64,000 bases of DNA from Sphingobium sp. EP60837. Lineage in GTDB: Bacteria > Pseudomonadota > Alphaproteobacteria > Sphingomonadales > Sphingomonadaceae. Below the pieces are notes generated by a model. The model searched no databases. It worked only from the letters and a program-made list of their open reading frames with translations, and had not been told where the DNA came from. The stretch is from assembly GCF_001658005.1 (NCBI RefSeq), contig NZ_CP015989.1, positions 1 through 64,000 on the forward strand. The letters are read 5' to 3'. The translations under genes and the position numbers were made by a program. Every line of letters begins with the position of its first letter. The stretch's first letter is position 1. Below are positions 10,616-21,223 of this stretch, in pieces.

Positions 10616-11495
10616 GGCTCTGTTGCAAAGATTGGCGGCAGTCAGAGGTAGGCTGTCGCTCTGCGCCGATCAGGCGGCTGCTGCGAAATGGTGGTTGAGC
10701 ATGCCCATGGCCTCCGTCAGCGCCGAGGGCCCAATGCCAAAAGCTCTCTCCACAAGGCGCACCTCGCCCCTGATGCCGGGCTGCAGGCACCAGGGGCGAG
10801 CCTGTCCTTTGCGCAGGGCTCGCATGACTTCGAATCCCTTGATCGTGGCATAGGCCGTGGGGATCGATTTGAAACCGCGCACCGGCTTGATCAGTATCTT
10901 GAGCTTTCCGTGATCGGCCTCGATCACGTTATTGAGATACTTCACCTGCCGGTGGGCCGTCTCCCGGTCCAGCTTTCCTTCGCGCTTCAATTCGGTGATC
11001 GCTGCACCATAGCTCGGCGCTTTGTCGGTATTGAGCGTGGCAGGCTTTTCCCAGTGCTTCAGGCCTCGCAGGGCCTTGCCCAGGAACCGCTTCGCTGCCT
11101 TGGCGCTGCGGGTCGGCGACAGGTAGAAATCGATCGTGTCGCCCCGCTTGTCGACTGCCCGGTACAGGTAGGTCCACTTGCCCCGCACCTTGACGTAGGT
11201 TTCATCCAGGCGCCAGCTCGGATCAAAGCCACGCCGCCAGAACCAGCGCAGCCGCTTCTCCATCTCCGGGGCGTAGCACTGGACCCAGCGATAGATCGTC
11301 GTATGGTCGACCGAAATGCCGCGTTCCGCCAGCATTTCCTCAAGGTCGCGATAGCTGATCGGATAGCGACAATACCAGCGCACCGCCCACAGGATCACAT
11401 CACCCTGGAAATGGCGCCACTTGAAATCCGTCATCGTTCCGTCCGTCCAATCTCCGCCAAGCATGCTCAAGCTTCACGATTTTTGCAACAGAGCC
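10616..11495. mobile_element. IS6100 (IS6 family)
   Basis: Exactly 880 bp between 14-bp perfect inverted repeats GGCTCTGTTGCAAA (10616-10629 and 11482-11495), the length and ends known for IS6100. No 8-bp target duplication is present (GTAATTGG left, GAAAATGC right), as expected when IS6 elements have mediated deletion or replicon fusion. It joins the GMC operon to a truncated hydrolase gene and may supply an outward promoter. Confidence 0.93.
10670..11470 (-). CDS. tnpA: IS6100 transposase
   Basis: A DDE transposase with the IS6-family features: N-terminal helix-turn-helix (YRDLEEMLAERGISVDHTTIYRWV), the first catalytic aspartate in DPSWRLDETYVKVRGKW, the second in LNTDKAPSYGAA, and the glutamate in NNVIEADHGKLK. 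The most likely real start is MTDFKWRHFQGD at 11434 (residue 13 of the longest frame), which is the start known for IS6100. The frame is uninterrupted. Catalyses replicative transposition producing cointegrates. Confidence 0.93.
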   Translation of the reverse strand: MSMLGGDWTDGTMTDFKWRHFQGDVILWAVRWYCRYPISYRDLEEMLAERGISVDHTTIYRWVQCYAPEMEKRLRWFWRRGFDPSWRLDETYVKVRGKWTYLYRAVDKRGDTIDFYLSPTRSAKAAKRFLGKALRGLKHWEKPATLNTDKAPSYGAAITELKREGKLDRETAHRQVKYLNNVIEADHGKLKILIKPVRGFKSIPTAYATIKGFEVMRALRKGQARPWCLQPGIRGEVRLVERAFGIGPSALTEAMGMLNHHFAAAA

Positions 11496-13398
11496 GAAAA
11501 TGCGTTCTGCCGTCACCCCAGTAGAGGTGGCCATTCTCAAGACCGTCCACCCAGGCGCTGTAACCCGCATCGTCCACTGGCCTTTGTGGCAACTTCACGT
11601 AGGTGCGTCCGATCCCCGGCCGAGAGTCGACCGAAGGCACGATACACGGATAATCCGTCTCGCCTGCCATCATCAGCGTGTAACCGCAGTTGAGCAGATG
11701 ATACCACGCATTGAGCTCAGCAGCAGGGGGACCATTGCAACCTGCCAAGAAATCGACCGCGCCGTGGGTCACGCCAACAATCGCTTCGTTCGTGCGGATG
11801 CTGTTGAAAGTTGGAATTTCGTAATTTGGTAGAGCGTTGGTGCCGACTATCATACCCAATGAACAATGGGTGTATCCTACCAGTGCTCCTTGGGCTTTCG
11901 CCCATTTCGCCACCGGGAGATTCCAAGATGGCCAGTCCTCCACCGCGTGCGTACCAGGGTAGCTAAGCTCCTTAAGTCTCATCAGGATCAAATGCCCGGA
12001 AAGACTTGACGGAAAACCCGAGATCTCGAGATCGTAGCGGAGCATGCTCTCTCGATCTTTCGGCGTGGGCATGGGCTTCCAGTCTGCGTTGTTAGCAGCC
12101 TGCAGTTGAGGATGTTCGAGCCGCGCCTCGGGACTGATCGCAGCACCGGAAAAGAACTGCTTCTGGTAGGAATAACCTCCAGCCCAGGTTAAGACCTCGC
12201 CAACGGAGAGAGCTTCGCCTCTTATGTGACGGATCATCGTTTCAGGTGCTACCCCTTCGGTAGGCAACATATAATGAGCACAACCTGCGGCGTGGAGATG
12301 CGTGTCGCCAGAGTACCAGCCCCATTTCGCCGGATCGATCCATCGTTTGAGCCGCACCGCTATTCGTGCGTCGCTCGCCGAAACGCGAACGGTGGCGCGC
12401 TGCACCAGATACTCAGGCCCCCTACGGACCATTATATGATACTCGCCGTCTGGCAGGCGGACGGTCTCGCCATCGGCTCGATATATGTGGGGTTGAAACG
12501 CAAGGTCGGGTGCTAGGCGCATCACCTGGGGCGGATAGATATGCTTATTGGCGTCATGGATCATCAGCGATGCCATGCAGCCGACACCATCATCATCGAG
12601 GATCTGCAGCTGAATATCGCGAGATGGTTGAGAGACAAAATCGGTTACGAGCGGGTTAGCTACCGATGCGCGACTTACGGCCCCCCAGGAAGGATTGTCC
12701 TGCAAAATTCCTGCCCCAAAGCCCAACCTGCCCGTCTTTCTTCCCCGGTCCCTGCTGTAAATCGTGGCGATCTTGTACTCCACGACATTGCCGCTCAGCA
12801 CTGGCGAAGCTTCGATTTGCGACATCAGCCACATTCGTTCGATGAGGGCTTCCTTTCGAACGGTATCGGCAAGATAGGCCTTCTGCTCAGCGGCGATCTT
12901 CGAGGCCTGTGGGAACATCCGCGCAGGCATCGCACTGCCGCTGTAAATTTCGAATGCCTGCGTTAGCGATGATGGGTTAGAGACCCTCACCAAGAACGCG
13001 GTCCATCCCTGCTCGACCAAATGGCGCTTCGCTCCGCCTAACGCAGCGGCGCCCATGCCGCCTTTGTCGAGCGTGACCCTAGCGAGTGTATAGCGCTCGA
13101 GAAGCGCCTCGGCGGCAATAACTGCCTCAGCATCTTCCCTCGAGAACAGACTCGCCAGCCTGGCCATATCCGCATCGGCAATCGGCTGCCCCATTGCGGC
13201 CAGTTGCTCGACCGCGCGTTTCACGCTCGCGAAGTACGGCTGCGGCTCAATTGCGTCAGTCGAGGCGAAGACAGGCCAATGGCTGGCGCCCAGCAGCAAT
13301 GTTGCGCCTGCCAGAAGTTGGCGACGATCTGGTTTGAATGGTTGGTCCAACGTTTCGCCTTCCTCACGATGGTACGATTTTATACCTTCTTGAACCAA
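11496..13398 (-). pseudogene. CehA/McbA-family metallohydrolase, 3' end removed by IS6100
   Basis: About 634 residues remain before the reading frame enters IS6100 and stops after nine element-derived codons. An RR pair at residues 25-26 ahead of a hydrophobic run (QLLAGATLLLGA) suggests Tat export. A central segment with WYSGDTHLHAAGCAH near residue 365 matches the metal-binding PHP-like domain of the CehA/McbA family, which includes carbamate hydrolases and other hydrolases. The C-terminus is missing, by an unknown length, so activity is uncertain. The gene is 40 bp downstream of the metallophosphoesterase, suggesting one operon. The natural substrate cannot be inferred from sequence alone. 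Confidence 0.75.
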
Positions 13399-13438
13399 TC
13401 CGAGCCTTAATTTGAGCTCATCGACGCCCCGTCCAGTG

Positions 13439-14758
13439 CTATTGCGCGAAGCGCCTGCCCTCCATAAATCTCGCCCGAAAATCCTTCAGGACGATGACAA
13501 AGTCGTCCATGTCGTGGAACTTGTCGTCGGCCATCCCAGGCTGCTCATGATCGCGATACCAGGCGGGGTATTTCCCTTCGTCGCGACTGAATTTCTTGTA
13601 ATGCGTCGAATAGGTCCGAACCGCGATCGTTGGTTCTTCTTTTCCTAGGTCGAAGCGCATCAGGCGAAACCATCCATCACCTATGCCGCTCCAAAAGTCC
13701 GGCTTGCCACCGGCATCCAGGAATGTCTGGCGTCGATCCTGATAATCCGAGAGCAGCTGGAGCACGTCGTGACCGGCATCGTTCTTGTCTGTCCTTATGG
13801 ATTGACCGAGCTGATGTCCGCATAGCACCAAAAAGATCTGGTCGTGCTTGCTGATCAGCTTGTCCCACACTTCCTGGGGGCTGTTGTCTCCCGGATCGAG
13901 GGAGTTGGCATCGAGAAGCGGAAGAGGCCTGCGCTCGGCCCGATTATTCATATAATCGTGGGTCGCGATGATCGTTGGGAGGCCAGGATGATCCCGGATC
14001 ACCTGCGCTGCCCACTCCAGACTGGCGTCCGGTGCGTCAAACTGTAGCCCGATGTGAAGAAAGCGCAAACCGCCGGCCGTGAAGATCTGCGCGCTGTCGG
14101 CACCGCCGTCATGCGAAGCGACGTACCAGGGCTTGCCCTTAAAAAAATCGGAGTCATTTCCGAACACTGATCGGAAGTTGTCCAATCCGCCGAGATGCAG
14201 TTGTCCGAGCGTCTTGAAATCGCTCAATGTTGCATTTGCCGAAGGCGGCTGCCGAGCGTCGGTCCACATGGCGTCATAATCATGGTTGCCCGGCACAACG
14301 GAGAAGGGAACGAGCCCCGCCAGCAGCTTATAGCCTTCCCGGGCCATCGGCATTTCCTCGCTGATCACGCGATTCGACGGCGATAGATGATGATCGAGCA
14401 AAGGGTTTGGAACACGCCGGAACCCCCGCTTCTCATGCTCGGGATCGATCGGCTTGGATTGATGCTGCCATATGTCGCCCAAGGCAGTGACGAACGCGAT
14501 GTCGCCACCCTTGGCTTCGACATTGTCGGCTACGTAGCGCATCTGATCCATGAACATCTTGGCGGCATCGAACGGAAAACCGTCTTTCGCCTGATGCGTG
14601 AAATCGAGATAATTCTGCGTATCGGGTATGACCGCGATCGTGAACGCAGTATCGCCCTTTTTCGCCTGATCGCGCGCCTGGACGCCGGAAGCGATCGCGA
14701 GGGCAGCCGACCCAAGCATGCCGAGAACAAATCGGCGGTTCGTTTGAGACCAGAACAT
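13439..14758 (-). CDS. Exported calcineurin-like metallophosphoesterase
   Basis: A 439-residue protein with an N-terminal RR-containing leader (TNRRFVLGMLGSAALAI) and likely cleavage after VQA near residue 28. The metal-ligand blocks of the calcineurin-like superfamily are all present in order: VIPDTQN (residues 44-49), ALGDIW (92-97), VPGNHDYD with N158/H159, ATHDY and CGHQLG. It should act in the periplasm on phosphate esters. It is the upstream gene of the hydrolase remnant. Only 64 bp separate its start from the IS21 copy, so its own promoter may be disturbed. Confidence 0.82.
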   Translation of the reverse strand: MFWSQTNRRFVLGMLGSAALAIASGVQARDQAKKGDTAFTIAVIPDTQNYLDFTHQAKDGFPFDAAKMFMDQMRYVADNVEAKGGDIAFVTALGDIWQHQSKPIDPEHEKRGFRRVPNPLLDHHLSPSNRVISEEMPMAREGYKLLAGLVPFSVVPGNHDYDAMWTDARQPPSANATLSDFKTLGQLHLGGLDNFRSVFGNDSDFFKGKPWYVASHDGGADSAQIFTAGGLRFLHIGLQFDAPDASLEWAAQVIRDHPGLPTIIATHDYMNNRAERRPLPLLDANSLDPGDNSPQEVWDKLISKHDQIFLVLCGHQLGQSIRTDKNDAGHDVLQLLSDYQDRRQTFLDAGGKPDFWSGIGDGWFRLMRFDLGKEEPTIAVRTYSTHYKKFSRDEGKYPAWYRDHEQPGMADDKFHDMDDFVIVLKDFRARFMEGRRFAQ

Positions 14759-14911
14759 TACGGCCCTTTCCTATCTGTTCTTGCGCGGAGCCCGCGTGGC
14801 GCGGCTCCCTTGGACCTCAGATTGTTGAGTTGCACTGAGAAGTGACCCGGGATTTTCATTGAGAAGTGACCCGGGTGGGCGTGGATGATGTACTGCCTGC
14901 GACGAGCAGGG

Positions 14912-15691
14912 TCAAGCGGGTGATTTGTCCTTTCTGGATTTTGGGGCGGCGGAACTGGCTCTGAAGCGGAAGCTGTCATTGCCGGTTTCAAGGATATGGC
15001 AATGATGCGTGAGGCGATCCAGCAGGGCGGTGGTCATTTTGGCATCGCCAAAGATACTGGACCACTCGCTGAAGCTCAGGTTGGTGGTGATAACAACGCT
15101 GGTCCGCTCATAGAGTTTGCTGAGCAGATGGAACAGCATGGCCCCGCCTGAAGGGCTGAAGGGTAGATATCCCAGCTCATCAAGGATGACGAGGTCGAGG
15201 CGCAACAGACGCTCGGCCAACTGGCCCGCTCTGTTTGCGGCCTTTTCCTGCTCCAACGCATTGACCAGATCGACGGTGGAGAAGAAGCGGATCTTTTTGC
15301 GGTGATGCTCAACCGCCTGGACGCCCAAAGCCGTCGCGATGTGGCTTTTGCCGGTGCCTGGTCCGCCGATCAGTACGACGTTGTCGGCGCTATCCATAAA
15401 GTCACCACGGTGAAGTTGACGCACGAGCGCCTCGTTGACCTCACTGACGGCAAAGTCGAAGCCTGCCAGATCCTTGTAGGCCGGGAACCGGGCTGCCTTG
15501 ATCTGGTAAGCAATGGACCTGACCTCCCGCTCGGACATCTCCGCCTTGAGAAGCTGTGAGAGGATCGGAACGGCAGCATCAAAGGCTGGCGCGCCCTGCT
15601 CGATCAGATCACCAGCGGCTTGCGCCATGCCATACATTTTGAGGCCACGTAGCATGACAACCACAGCGGCGCTGGCCGGATCATGACGCAT
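14912..15691 (-). CDS. istB: IS21-family ATPase helper protein, copy 1
   Basis: The 259-residue protein is an AAA+ ATPase of the IstB/DnaA-like family: Walker A GGPGTGKS near residues 107-114 and Walker [12 protein letters not shown] near 165-175. The end is basic ([11 protein letters not shown]). IstB stimulates strand transfer by the IstA transposase and helps target choice. Its start overlaps the end of istA by 11 bp, giving translational coupling. Confidence 0.93.
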   Translation of the reverse strand: MRHDPASAAVVVMLRGLKMYGMAQAAGDLIEQGAPAFDAAVPILSQLLKAEMSEREVRSIAYQIKAARFPAYKDLAGFDFAVSEVNEALVRQLHRGDFMDSADNVVLIGGPGTGKSHIATALGVQAVEHHRKKIRFFSTVDLVNALEQEKAANRAGQLAERLLRLDLVILDELGYLPFSPSGGAMLFHLLSKLYERTSVVITTNLSFSEWSSIFGDAKMTTALLDRLTHHCHILETGNDSFRFRASSAAPKSRKDKSPA

Positions 15692-17210
15692 GGCGTAACG
15701 CCCTCAGCGTGTCGTAGCGTTCGACATCGGCAACAGGCTCCTGGGCGAGGCGCAGGGCCTGCGGGGCATCGATTGGGGATGCCGGTGGAGCCTTGCCATC
15801 GATCAGGCGGTGCAGAACATTGAGGATGTGGGTTTTGGTCGGCACCCCAGCTTCGAGGGCCAGTTCGACGGCGCTGAGCACAGCCTGTTCGTTATGCTGT
15901 AGAACAAGGGCGAGGATTTCGACCATCTCCCTGTCACCACCGAGCCGCTTGAGCAGATGCCCCTGCAGTTGCCGGAAGGCTTCGGGCATTTCGAGGAATG
16001 GCGCCCCATTGCGCAAAGCGCCAGGCTTGCGCTGAACAACTGCCAGATAGTGCCGCCAGTCATAGATCGTCTGCCCCGGCTTCTGGTGAGAACGGTCGAT
16101 AATCCGGTTGTGCTCGCACAAGATTTGCCCCTCGGCCGCGATGACCAACCGATCAGGATAGACCCGCAGGCTCACTGGCCGGTTCGCAAAGGATGCAGGA
16201 ACGCTATAGCGATTGCGCTCGAACGCGATCAGGCAGGTCGGCGACACGCGCTTGGTATGTTCGACAAAGCCATCGAAGGCCCGCCCCATCGGCATCAGGC
16301 TGATAATCTCAACGGCGTGCACATCGGCAACTGTGCCGGGGAGGACGCCATGCTGGATTTCTCCCCATTGTGCGATGCACCGCTCTTCCAACCAGGCATT
16401 GAGGGCATCAAGATCTGGGAAGTTGGGCATTGGCTGCCATAACCGTCGACGCGCATCCTGAACGTTTTTCTCGACCTGACCTTTCTCCCAGCCTGAGGCC
16501 GGATTGCAAAAATCCGTTTCGAACAGGTAGTGGCTGGCCATGGCAGCGAACCGCGCATTGACCTGTCGGACTTTGCCCTGGCCGATCCGGTCTACAGCCG
16601 TCTTCATATTGTCGAATATTCCACGCTGAGGCACGCCGCCCAGCACCCGGAAGGCCTGCGTCAGTGCGTCGAACAACATCTCGTGCGTTTGCAGCAGATA
16701 GGCTCGCGTGATGAACGCCCGACTGTGGGAGAGCTTGGTATGGGCCACCTGCAGCTTGGTAGGCCGGCCATTCAGAAGGGCGTAATCTTCACTCCAATCG
16801 AACTGAAAGGCCTCACCGGGCTGGAAGATCAGCGGTACGAATGTGCCGCGCCCACTGGTTTGCTTTTCATATTGGCGTTCGGTCTTCCACGAGCGGGCGA
16901 AGGCGGCAACACGGCTGTATGATCCCTCGTAGCCCAGCTTAACCAGATCTGCATGTAGCTGCTTGGCTGTTCGCTTCTGTTTGCGCGACTTGCCAGATTC
17001 CACCCGCAGCCACGTCGTCAGTTTTTCTGCAAACTGATCAAGCTTGCTCGGCCGTTTGGGAACCTTGAACGTCGGCTCCACCGCGTCATCGCGCAGATAT
17101 TTGCGGATCGTGTTGCGCGATAATCCAGTCCGCCGCCGGATCTCGCGAATGGGGATGCCTTGCCGAAAATGCCAGCGGCGGATCACACTGAGTAGGTCCA
17201 TGTCGATCAC
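15681..17210 (-). CDS. istA: IS21-family transposase, copy 1
   Basis: The 509-residue protein starts with a helix-turn-helix ([21 protein letters not shown], residues 19-39) and has the DDE catalytic core: [18 protein letters not shown] and the glutamate in [13 protein letters not shown]-terminal beta-barrel-like region follows. An alternative start three codons later (MDLLSV) is possible. Works with IstB. Confidence 0.93.
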   Translation of the reverse strand: MIDMDLLSVIRRWHFRQGIPIREIRRRTGLSRNTIRKYLRDDAVEPTFKVPKRPSKLDQFAEKLTTWLRVESGKSRKQKRTAKQLHADLVKLGYEGSYSRVAAFARSWKTERQYEKQTSGRGTFVPLIFQPGEAFQFDWSEDYALLNGRPTKLQVAHTKLSHSRAFITRAYLLQTHEMLFDALTQAFRVLGGVPQRGIFDNMKTAVDRIGQGKVRQVNARFAAMASHYLFETDFCNPASGWEKGQVEKNVQDARRRLWQPMPNFPDLDALNAWLEERCIAQWGEIQHGVLPGTVADVHAVEIISLMPMGRAFDGFVEHTKRVSPTCLIAFERNRYSVPASFANRPVSLRVYPDRLVIAAEGQILCEHNRIIDRSHQKPGQTIYDWRHYLAVVQRKPGALRNGAPFLEMPEAFRQLQGHLLKRLGGDREMVEILALVLQHNEQAVLSAVELALEAGVPTKTHILNVLHRLIDGKAPPASPIDAPQALRLAQEPVADVERYDTLRALRHAS

Positions 17211-17453
17211 TCCGATGCCTCCTGACTGTCAGCCAGGGGCGAGGAAAACATGGGTCAATTCTCAGTGAAAACTTATAACCCTCCCGGGTCACTTCTCAGT
17301 GCAACTCAACACACTGCCGAATAGGCGACGAAAGCGCTGATACATATTCCGCCGCGGCAATCTCTTTGACTTTTTCAGTCGCGAGGCACTGTCCCACAAT
17401 AATCCACGCTCCGGTGATTTGAAGCGCGGACTTAATATCGAGAGTTGCCCTAT

Positions 17454-17765
17454 TTAGAAGCGGCAAACACCTGCAGTTACTGACGTACCTTCCGGCATAT
17501 CTTCATAACAAACTGTATTGAAATTCACCAAATTTGGATGAGTACTAACCGCTTTATACAAATCTGATTTCAGGTAATTTTCATAATCGCCCTTTGACGC
17601 CCAAAAATACATACCACCGTAAGCGCCAATATTGCTTTCTTTGATCCAGACCTTGGATACCAATCCTGGAACTTTCGCATAGCCTGGTGCGAGAGACTTC
17701 ACGGCCTCACTGTAGGCGTTCTCATCAATTCCGCTGAGGTTAAATGTGACATGAGTGACGTACAT
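17454..17765 (-). CDS. Second copy of YdhR/ABM-like small monooxygenase
   Basis: Identical in translation to the gene at 8680-8991 (103 residues, start MYVTHVTFNLSG). The duplicate keeps its ribosome-binding region and the preceding part of the GMC gene, but the GMC promoter is absent, so expression would depend on IS21 or read-through from it. Probably recent, because no difference from the first copy is seen. Confidence 0.65.
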   Translation of the reverse strand: MYVTHVTFNLSGIDENAYSEAVKSLAPGYAKVPGLVSKVWIKESNIGAYGGMYFWASKGDYENYLKSDLYKAVSTHPNLVNFNTVCYEDMPEGTSVTAGVCRF

Positions 17766-17835
17766 GGTTTTACTCCTATTTGATAAAGCGTTGTTTGAAA
17801 ATTGCTAGGCGTGCTGGGGAAAATCAGTTTCCTTT

Positions 17836-18345
17836 TTAGGTCACCTCCCCTTTTTTTCGTTGAATTAACCGGTCAGCCACATTGGCAGCCCACACCGAGA
17901 TCGTCATTGACGGCGGCCCTCCCGGCGCTGCAGGAAGGGCGGCGGCATCGGCAACGTACAGTCCTGGATGATCGAAGACTTCTCCATTAGCGCCGACAAC
18001 CCCGTTCTCAATGGATGCCCCCAATCTGGCACCACCGATGGGATGAACTGTAATTGGCGTGTTGAGCGAGTAAATTCTCGAATCGGTCACCCTCTCGATA
18101 TCTTTGAAGGCCGAATCGATTTCGCCATAGATCGGATTCTTGCATTTGTCATACCTCAAGTGAAAGCCTTTCCCTTTCATTTGAAGATGCCCATTCCCCA
18201 CATCTGCACCCATGCCTACGATGATCGATTGATGCCTGAGTTTGTTCTTGAGAAATTGTGGCAATGGGAAGCCCTCGACCCCCTGCCACCCGGCTCGCAT
18301 GATGTTGGCTTTATTGTCACTGCCGCTGACCTTAAATAGTCCCGC
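17836..18345 (-). pseudogene. GMC oxidoreductase, 3' fragment (duplicate)
   Basis: The last 169 codons of the GMC oxidoreductase, including the HPIGGARLG histidine motif and the terminal FAD loop, start abruptly at the IS21 end at 18346. The N-terminal FAD domain is missing, so no functional enzyme can be made. A methionine at 18300 would give a 154-residue fragment. Confidence 0.88.
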
Positions 18346-18434
18346 TGTTGAGTTGCACTGAGAAGTGACCCGGGATTTTCATTGAGAAGTGACCCGGGTG
18401 GGCGTGGATGATGTACTGCCTGCGACGAGCAGGG

Positions 18435-19214
18435 TCAAGCGGGTGATTTGTCCTTTCTGGATTTTGGGGCGGCGGAACTGGCTCTGAAGCGGAAGCTGTC
18501 ATTGCCGGTTTCAAGGATATGGCAATGATGCGTGAGGCGATCCAGCAGGGCGGTGGTCATTTTGGCATCGCCAAAGATACTGGACCACTCGCTGAAGCTC
18601 AGGTTGGTGGTGATAACAACGCTGGTCCGCTCATAGAGTTTGCTGAGCAGATGGAACAGCATGGCCCCGCCTGAAGGGCTGAAGGGTAGATATCCCAGCT
18701 CATCAAGGATGACGAGGTCGAGGCGCAACAGACGCTCGGCCAACTGGCCCGCTCTGTTTGCGGCCTTTTCCTGCTCCAACGCATTGACCAGATCGACGGT
18801 GGAGAAGAAGCGGATCTTTTTGCGGTGATGCTCAACCGCCTGGACGCCCAAAGCCGTCGCGATGTGGCTTTTGCCGGTGCCTGGTCCGCCGATCAGTACG
18901 ACGTTGTCGGCGCTATCCATAAAGTCACCACGGTGAAGTTGACGCACGAGCGCCTCGTTGACCTCACTGACGGCAAAGTCGAAGCCTGCCAGATCCTTGT
19001 AGGCCGGGAACCGGGCTGCCTTGATCTGGTAAGCAATGGACCTGACCTCCCGCTCGGACATCTCCGCCTTGAGAAGCTGTGAGAGGATCGGAACGGCAGC
19101 ATCAAAGGCTGGCGCGCCCTGCTCGATCAGATCACCAGCGGCTTGCGCCATGCCATACATTTTGAGGCCACGTAGCATGACAACCACAGCGGCGCTGGCC
19201 GGATCATGACGCAT
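18435..19214 (-). CDS. istB: IS21-family ATPase helper protein, copy 2
   Basis: Translation identical to copy 1: 259 residues, Walker A GGPGTGKS, Walker [12 protein letters not shown]. Overlaps istA by 11 bp. The absence of amino-acid differences argues for recent duplication. Confidence 0.93.
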   Translation of the reverse strand: MRHDPASAAVVVMLRGLKMYGMAQAAGDLIEQGAPAFDAAVPILSQLLKAEMSEREVRSIAYQIKAARFPAYKDLAGFDFAVSEVNEALVRQLHRGDFMDSADNVVLIGGPGTGKSHIATALGVQAVEHHRKKIRFFSTVDLVNALEQEKAANRAGQLAERLLRLDLVILDELGYLPFSPSGGAMLFHLLSKLYERTSVVITTNLSFSEWSSIFGDAKMTTALLDRLTHHCHILETGNDSFRFRASSAAPKSRKDKSPA

Positions 19215-20733
19215 GGCGTAACGCCCTCAGCGTGTCGTAGCGTTCGACATCGGCAACAGGCTCCTGGGCGAGGCGCAGGGCCTGCGGGGCATCGATTGGG
19301 GATGCCGGTGGAGCCTTGCCATCGATCAGGCGGTGCAGAACATTGAGGATGTGGGTTTTGGTCGGCACCCCAGCTTCGAGGGCCAGTTCGACGGCGCTGA
19401 GCACAGCCTGTTCGTTATGCTGTAGAACAAGGGCGAGGATTTCGACCATCTCCCTGTCACCACCGAGCCGCTTGAGCAGATGCCCCTGCAGTTGCCGGAA
19501 GGCTTCGGGCATTTCGAGGAATGGCGCCCCATTGCGCAAAGCGCCAGGCTTGCGCTGAACAACTGCCAGATAGTGCCGCCAGTCATAGATCGTCTGCCCC
19601 GGCTTCTGGTGAGAACGGTCGATAATCCGGTTGTGCTCGCACAAGATTTGCCCCTCGGCCGCGATGACCAACCGATCAGGATAGACCCGCAGGCTCACTG
19701 GCCGGTTCGCAAAGGATGCAGGAACGCTATAGCGATTGCGCTCGAACGCGATCAGGCAGGTCGGCGACACGCGCTTGGTATGTTCGACAAAGCCATCGAA
19801 GGCCCGCCCCATCGGCATCAGGCTGATAATCTCAACGGCGTGCACATCGGCAACTGTGCCGGGGAGGACGCCATGCTGGATTTCTCCCCATTGTGCGATG
19901 CACCGCTCTTCCAACCAGGCATTGAGGGCATCAAGATCTGGGAAGTTGGGCATTGGCTGCCATAACCGTCGACGCGCATCCTGAACGTTTTTCTCGACCT
20001 GACCTTTCTCCCAGCCTGAGGCCGGATTGCAAAAATCCGTTTCGAACAGGTAGTGGCTGGCCATGGCAGCGAACCGCGCATTGACCTGTCGGACTTTGCC
20101 CTGGCCGATCCGGTCTACAGCCGTCTTCATATTGTCGAATATTCCACGCTGAGGCACGCCGCCCAGCACCCGGAAGGCCTGCGTCAGTGCGTCGAACAAC
20201 ATCTCGTGCGTTTGCAGCAGATAGGCTCGCGTGATGAACGCCCGACTGTGGGAGAGCTTGGTATGGGCCACCTGCAGCTTGGTAGGCCGGCCATTCAGAA
20301 GGGCGTAATCTTCACTCCAATCGAACTGAAAGGCCTCACCGGGCTGGAAGATCAGCGGTACGAATGTGCCGCGCCCACTGGTTTGCTTTTCATATTGGCG
20401 TTCGGTCTTCCACGAGCGGGCGAAGGCGGCAACACGGCTGTATGATCCCTCGTAGCCCAGCTTAACCAGATCTGCATGTAGCTGCTTGGCTGTTCGCTTC
20501 TGTTTGCGCGACTTGCCAGATTCCACCCGCAGCCACGTCGTCAGTTTTTCTGCAAACTGATCAAGCTTGCTCGGCCGTTTGGGAACCTTGAACGTCGGCT
20601 CCACCGCGTCATCGCGCAGATATTTGCGGATCGTGTTGCGCGATAATCCAGTCCGCCGCCGGATCTCGCGAATGGGGATGCCTTGCCGAAAATGCCAGCG
20701 GCGGATCACACTGAGTAGGTCCATGTCGATCAC
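19204..20733 (-). CDS. istA: IS21-family transposase, copy 2
   Basis: Translation identical to copy 1: 509 residues with N-terminal helix-turn-helix and DDE motifs [18 protein letters not shown] and [11 protein letters not shown]. Both copies look intact, so either could mobilise the unit. Confidence 0.93.
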   Translation of the reverse strand: MIDMDLLSVIRRWHFRQGIPIREIRRRTGLSRNTIRKYLRDDAVEPTFKVPKRPSKLDQFAEKLTTWLRVESGKSRKQKRTAKQLHADLVKLGYEGSYSRVAAFARSWKTERQYEKQTSGRGTFVPLIFQPGEAFQFDWSEDYALLNGRPTKLQVAHTKLSHSRAFITRAYLLQTHEMLFDALTQAFRVLGGVPQRGIFDNMKTAVDRIGQGKVRQVNARFAAMASHYLFETDFCNPASGWEKGQVEKNVQDARRRLWQPMPNFPDLDALNAWLEERCIAQWGEIQHGVLPGTVADVHAVEIISLMPMGRAFDGFVEHTKRVSPTCLIAFERNRYSVPASFANRPVSLRVYPDRLVIAAEGQILCEHNRIIDRSHQKPGQTIYDWRHYLAVVQRKPGALRNGAPFLEMPEAFRQLQGHLLKRLGGDREMVEILALVLQHNEQAVLSAVELALEAGVPTKTHILNVLHRLIDGKAPPASPIDAPQALRLAQEPVADVERYDTLRALRHAS

Positions 20734-20864
20734 TCCGATGCCTCCTGACTGTCAGCCAGGGGCGAGGAAAACATGGGTCAATTCTCAGTGAAAACTTATA
20801 ACCCTCCCGGGTCACTTCTCAGTGCAACTCAACAGTTGGCAATCTGTCGGCGCATAGCGGCCTC

Positions 20865-21116
20865 CTAAGCTGTTCGGCTCTCGCCTCGATCGGAGCCGAT
20901 CAACTTAGGGAAAGGCTGCTCCCTAAAGATGTTCGGCACTTGGGTTTGCAACGCGCGCGACATTCGCAACGCCGTTAGCAGGGTTGCATCCTGTCGACCG
21001 TTCTCAATGGCCGCGATTGTCTCAGGCGAGACAAGAATCTGTGCCGCAAGCTCGGCTTGCGTAAGTCCAGCTGCGGCCCGCAAGCTCGCAACACGATTGA
21101 ACAATTTGGCAGCCAC
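20865..21116 (-). CDS. XRE-family HTH regulator
   Basis: An 83-residue Cro/C1-type DNA-binding protein: the five-helix domain is visible in residues 5-65, with the recognition region TQAELAAQILVSPETIAAIENGRQ. A short tail follows. A 21-bp perfect inverted repeat (AACCCTAAT-CAT-ATTAGGGTT, 21136-21156) lies 20 bp upstream of its start codon and is a likely autoregulatory operator. It is read towards the IS21 copy. Its role in the plasmid (control of ssb or maintenance genes) is inferred. Confidence 0.8.
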   Translation of the reverse strand: MAAKLFNRVASLRAAAGLTQAELAAQILVSPETIAAIENGRQDATLLTALRMSRALQTQVPNIFREQPFPKLIGSDRGESRTA

Positions 21117-21135
21117 AAAACGCCTCGCAAAATTA

Positions 21136-21156
21136 AACCCTAATCATATTAGGGTT
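21136..21156. promoter_or_regulatory. Perfect 9-3-9 inverted repeat, likely XRE operator
   Basis: Arms AACCCTAAT and ATTAGGGTT are separated by CAT. It sits between the XRE gene start (21116) and the ssb terminator, where the XRE promoter must lie. Size and symmetry fit a dimeric XRE repressor. Confidence 0.55.
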
Positions 21157-21175
21157 AGCGGGGACTTGTGTCCAC

Positions 21176-21201
21176 AAAAAAGGGCGGCCCTGCGGCCGCC
21201 C
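21176..21201 (-). terminator. Rho-independent terminator of ssb
   Basis: Hairpin GGGCGGCC-(TGC)-GGCCGCCC at 21182-21201, followed on the minus strand by a run of six T residues, 23 bp after the ssb stop codon. Confidence 0.8.
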
Positions 21202-21223
21202 GTCGTTTGGCGAGGAGTTGGGG

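Larger units (their letters stand above)
14823..17311. mobile_element. IS21-family element, copy 1
   Basis: A 2489-bp element with inverted ends TGTTGAGTTGCACTGAGAAG at both termini and internal repeats of the GAGAAGTGACCCGGG segment near each end, as IS21 elements have. Carries istA and istB read leftwards. Flanks (CTCAGAT left, CACTGCC right) are not duplicated. Appears identical to copy 2 at 18346-20834, with which it flanks a 1034-bp duplicated segment. Confidence 0.92.
17312..18345. repeat. 1034-bp duplicate of 8538-9571 between two IS21 copies
   Basis: The segment has the same sequence and orientation as 8538-9571 and is bordered directly by IS21 ends on both sides. It carries the complete small monooxygenase gene and the last third of the GMC oxidoreductase. 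The whole unit IS21-segment-IS21 (14823-20834) resembles a composite transposon. Confidence 0.9.
18346..20834. mobile_element. IS21-family element, copy 2
   Basis: Same length (2489 bp), ends and gene content as copy 1, in the same orientation. Flanks AGTCCCGC (left) and GTTGGCAA (right) do not form a target duplication, and neither do the outer flanks of the two-copy unit. Direct orientation means the 3.5-kb IS-plus-segment unit can be lost by homologous recombination. Confidence 0.92.

Noticed and set aside
16530..16922. 130-residue rightward frame inside istA (also 20053-20445)
   Set aside because: Shadow of the IS21 transposase on the opposite strand, identical in both copies only because the element is.
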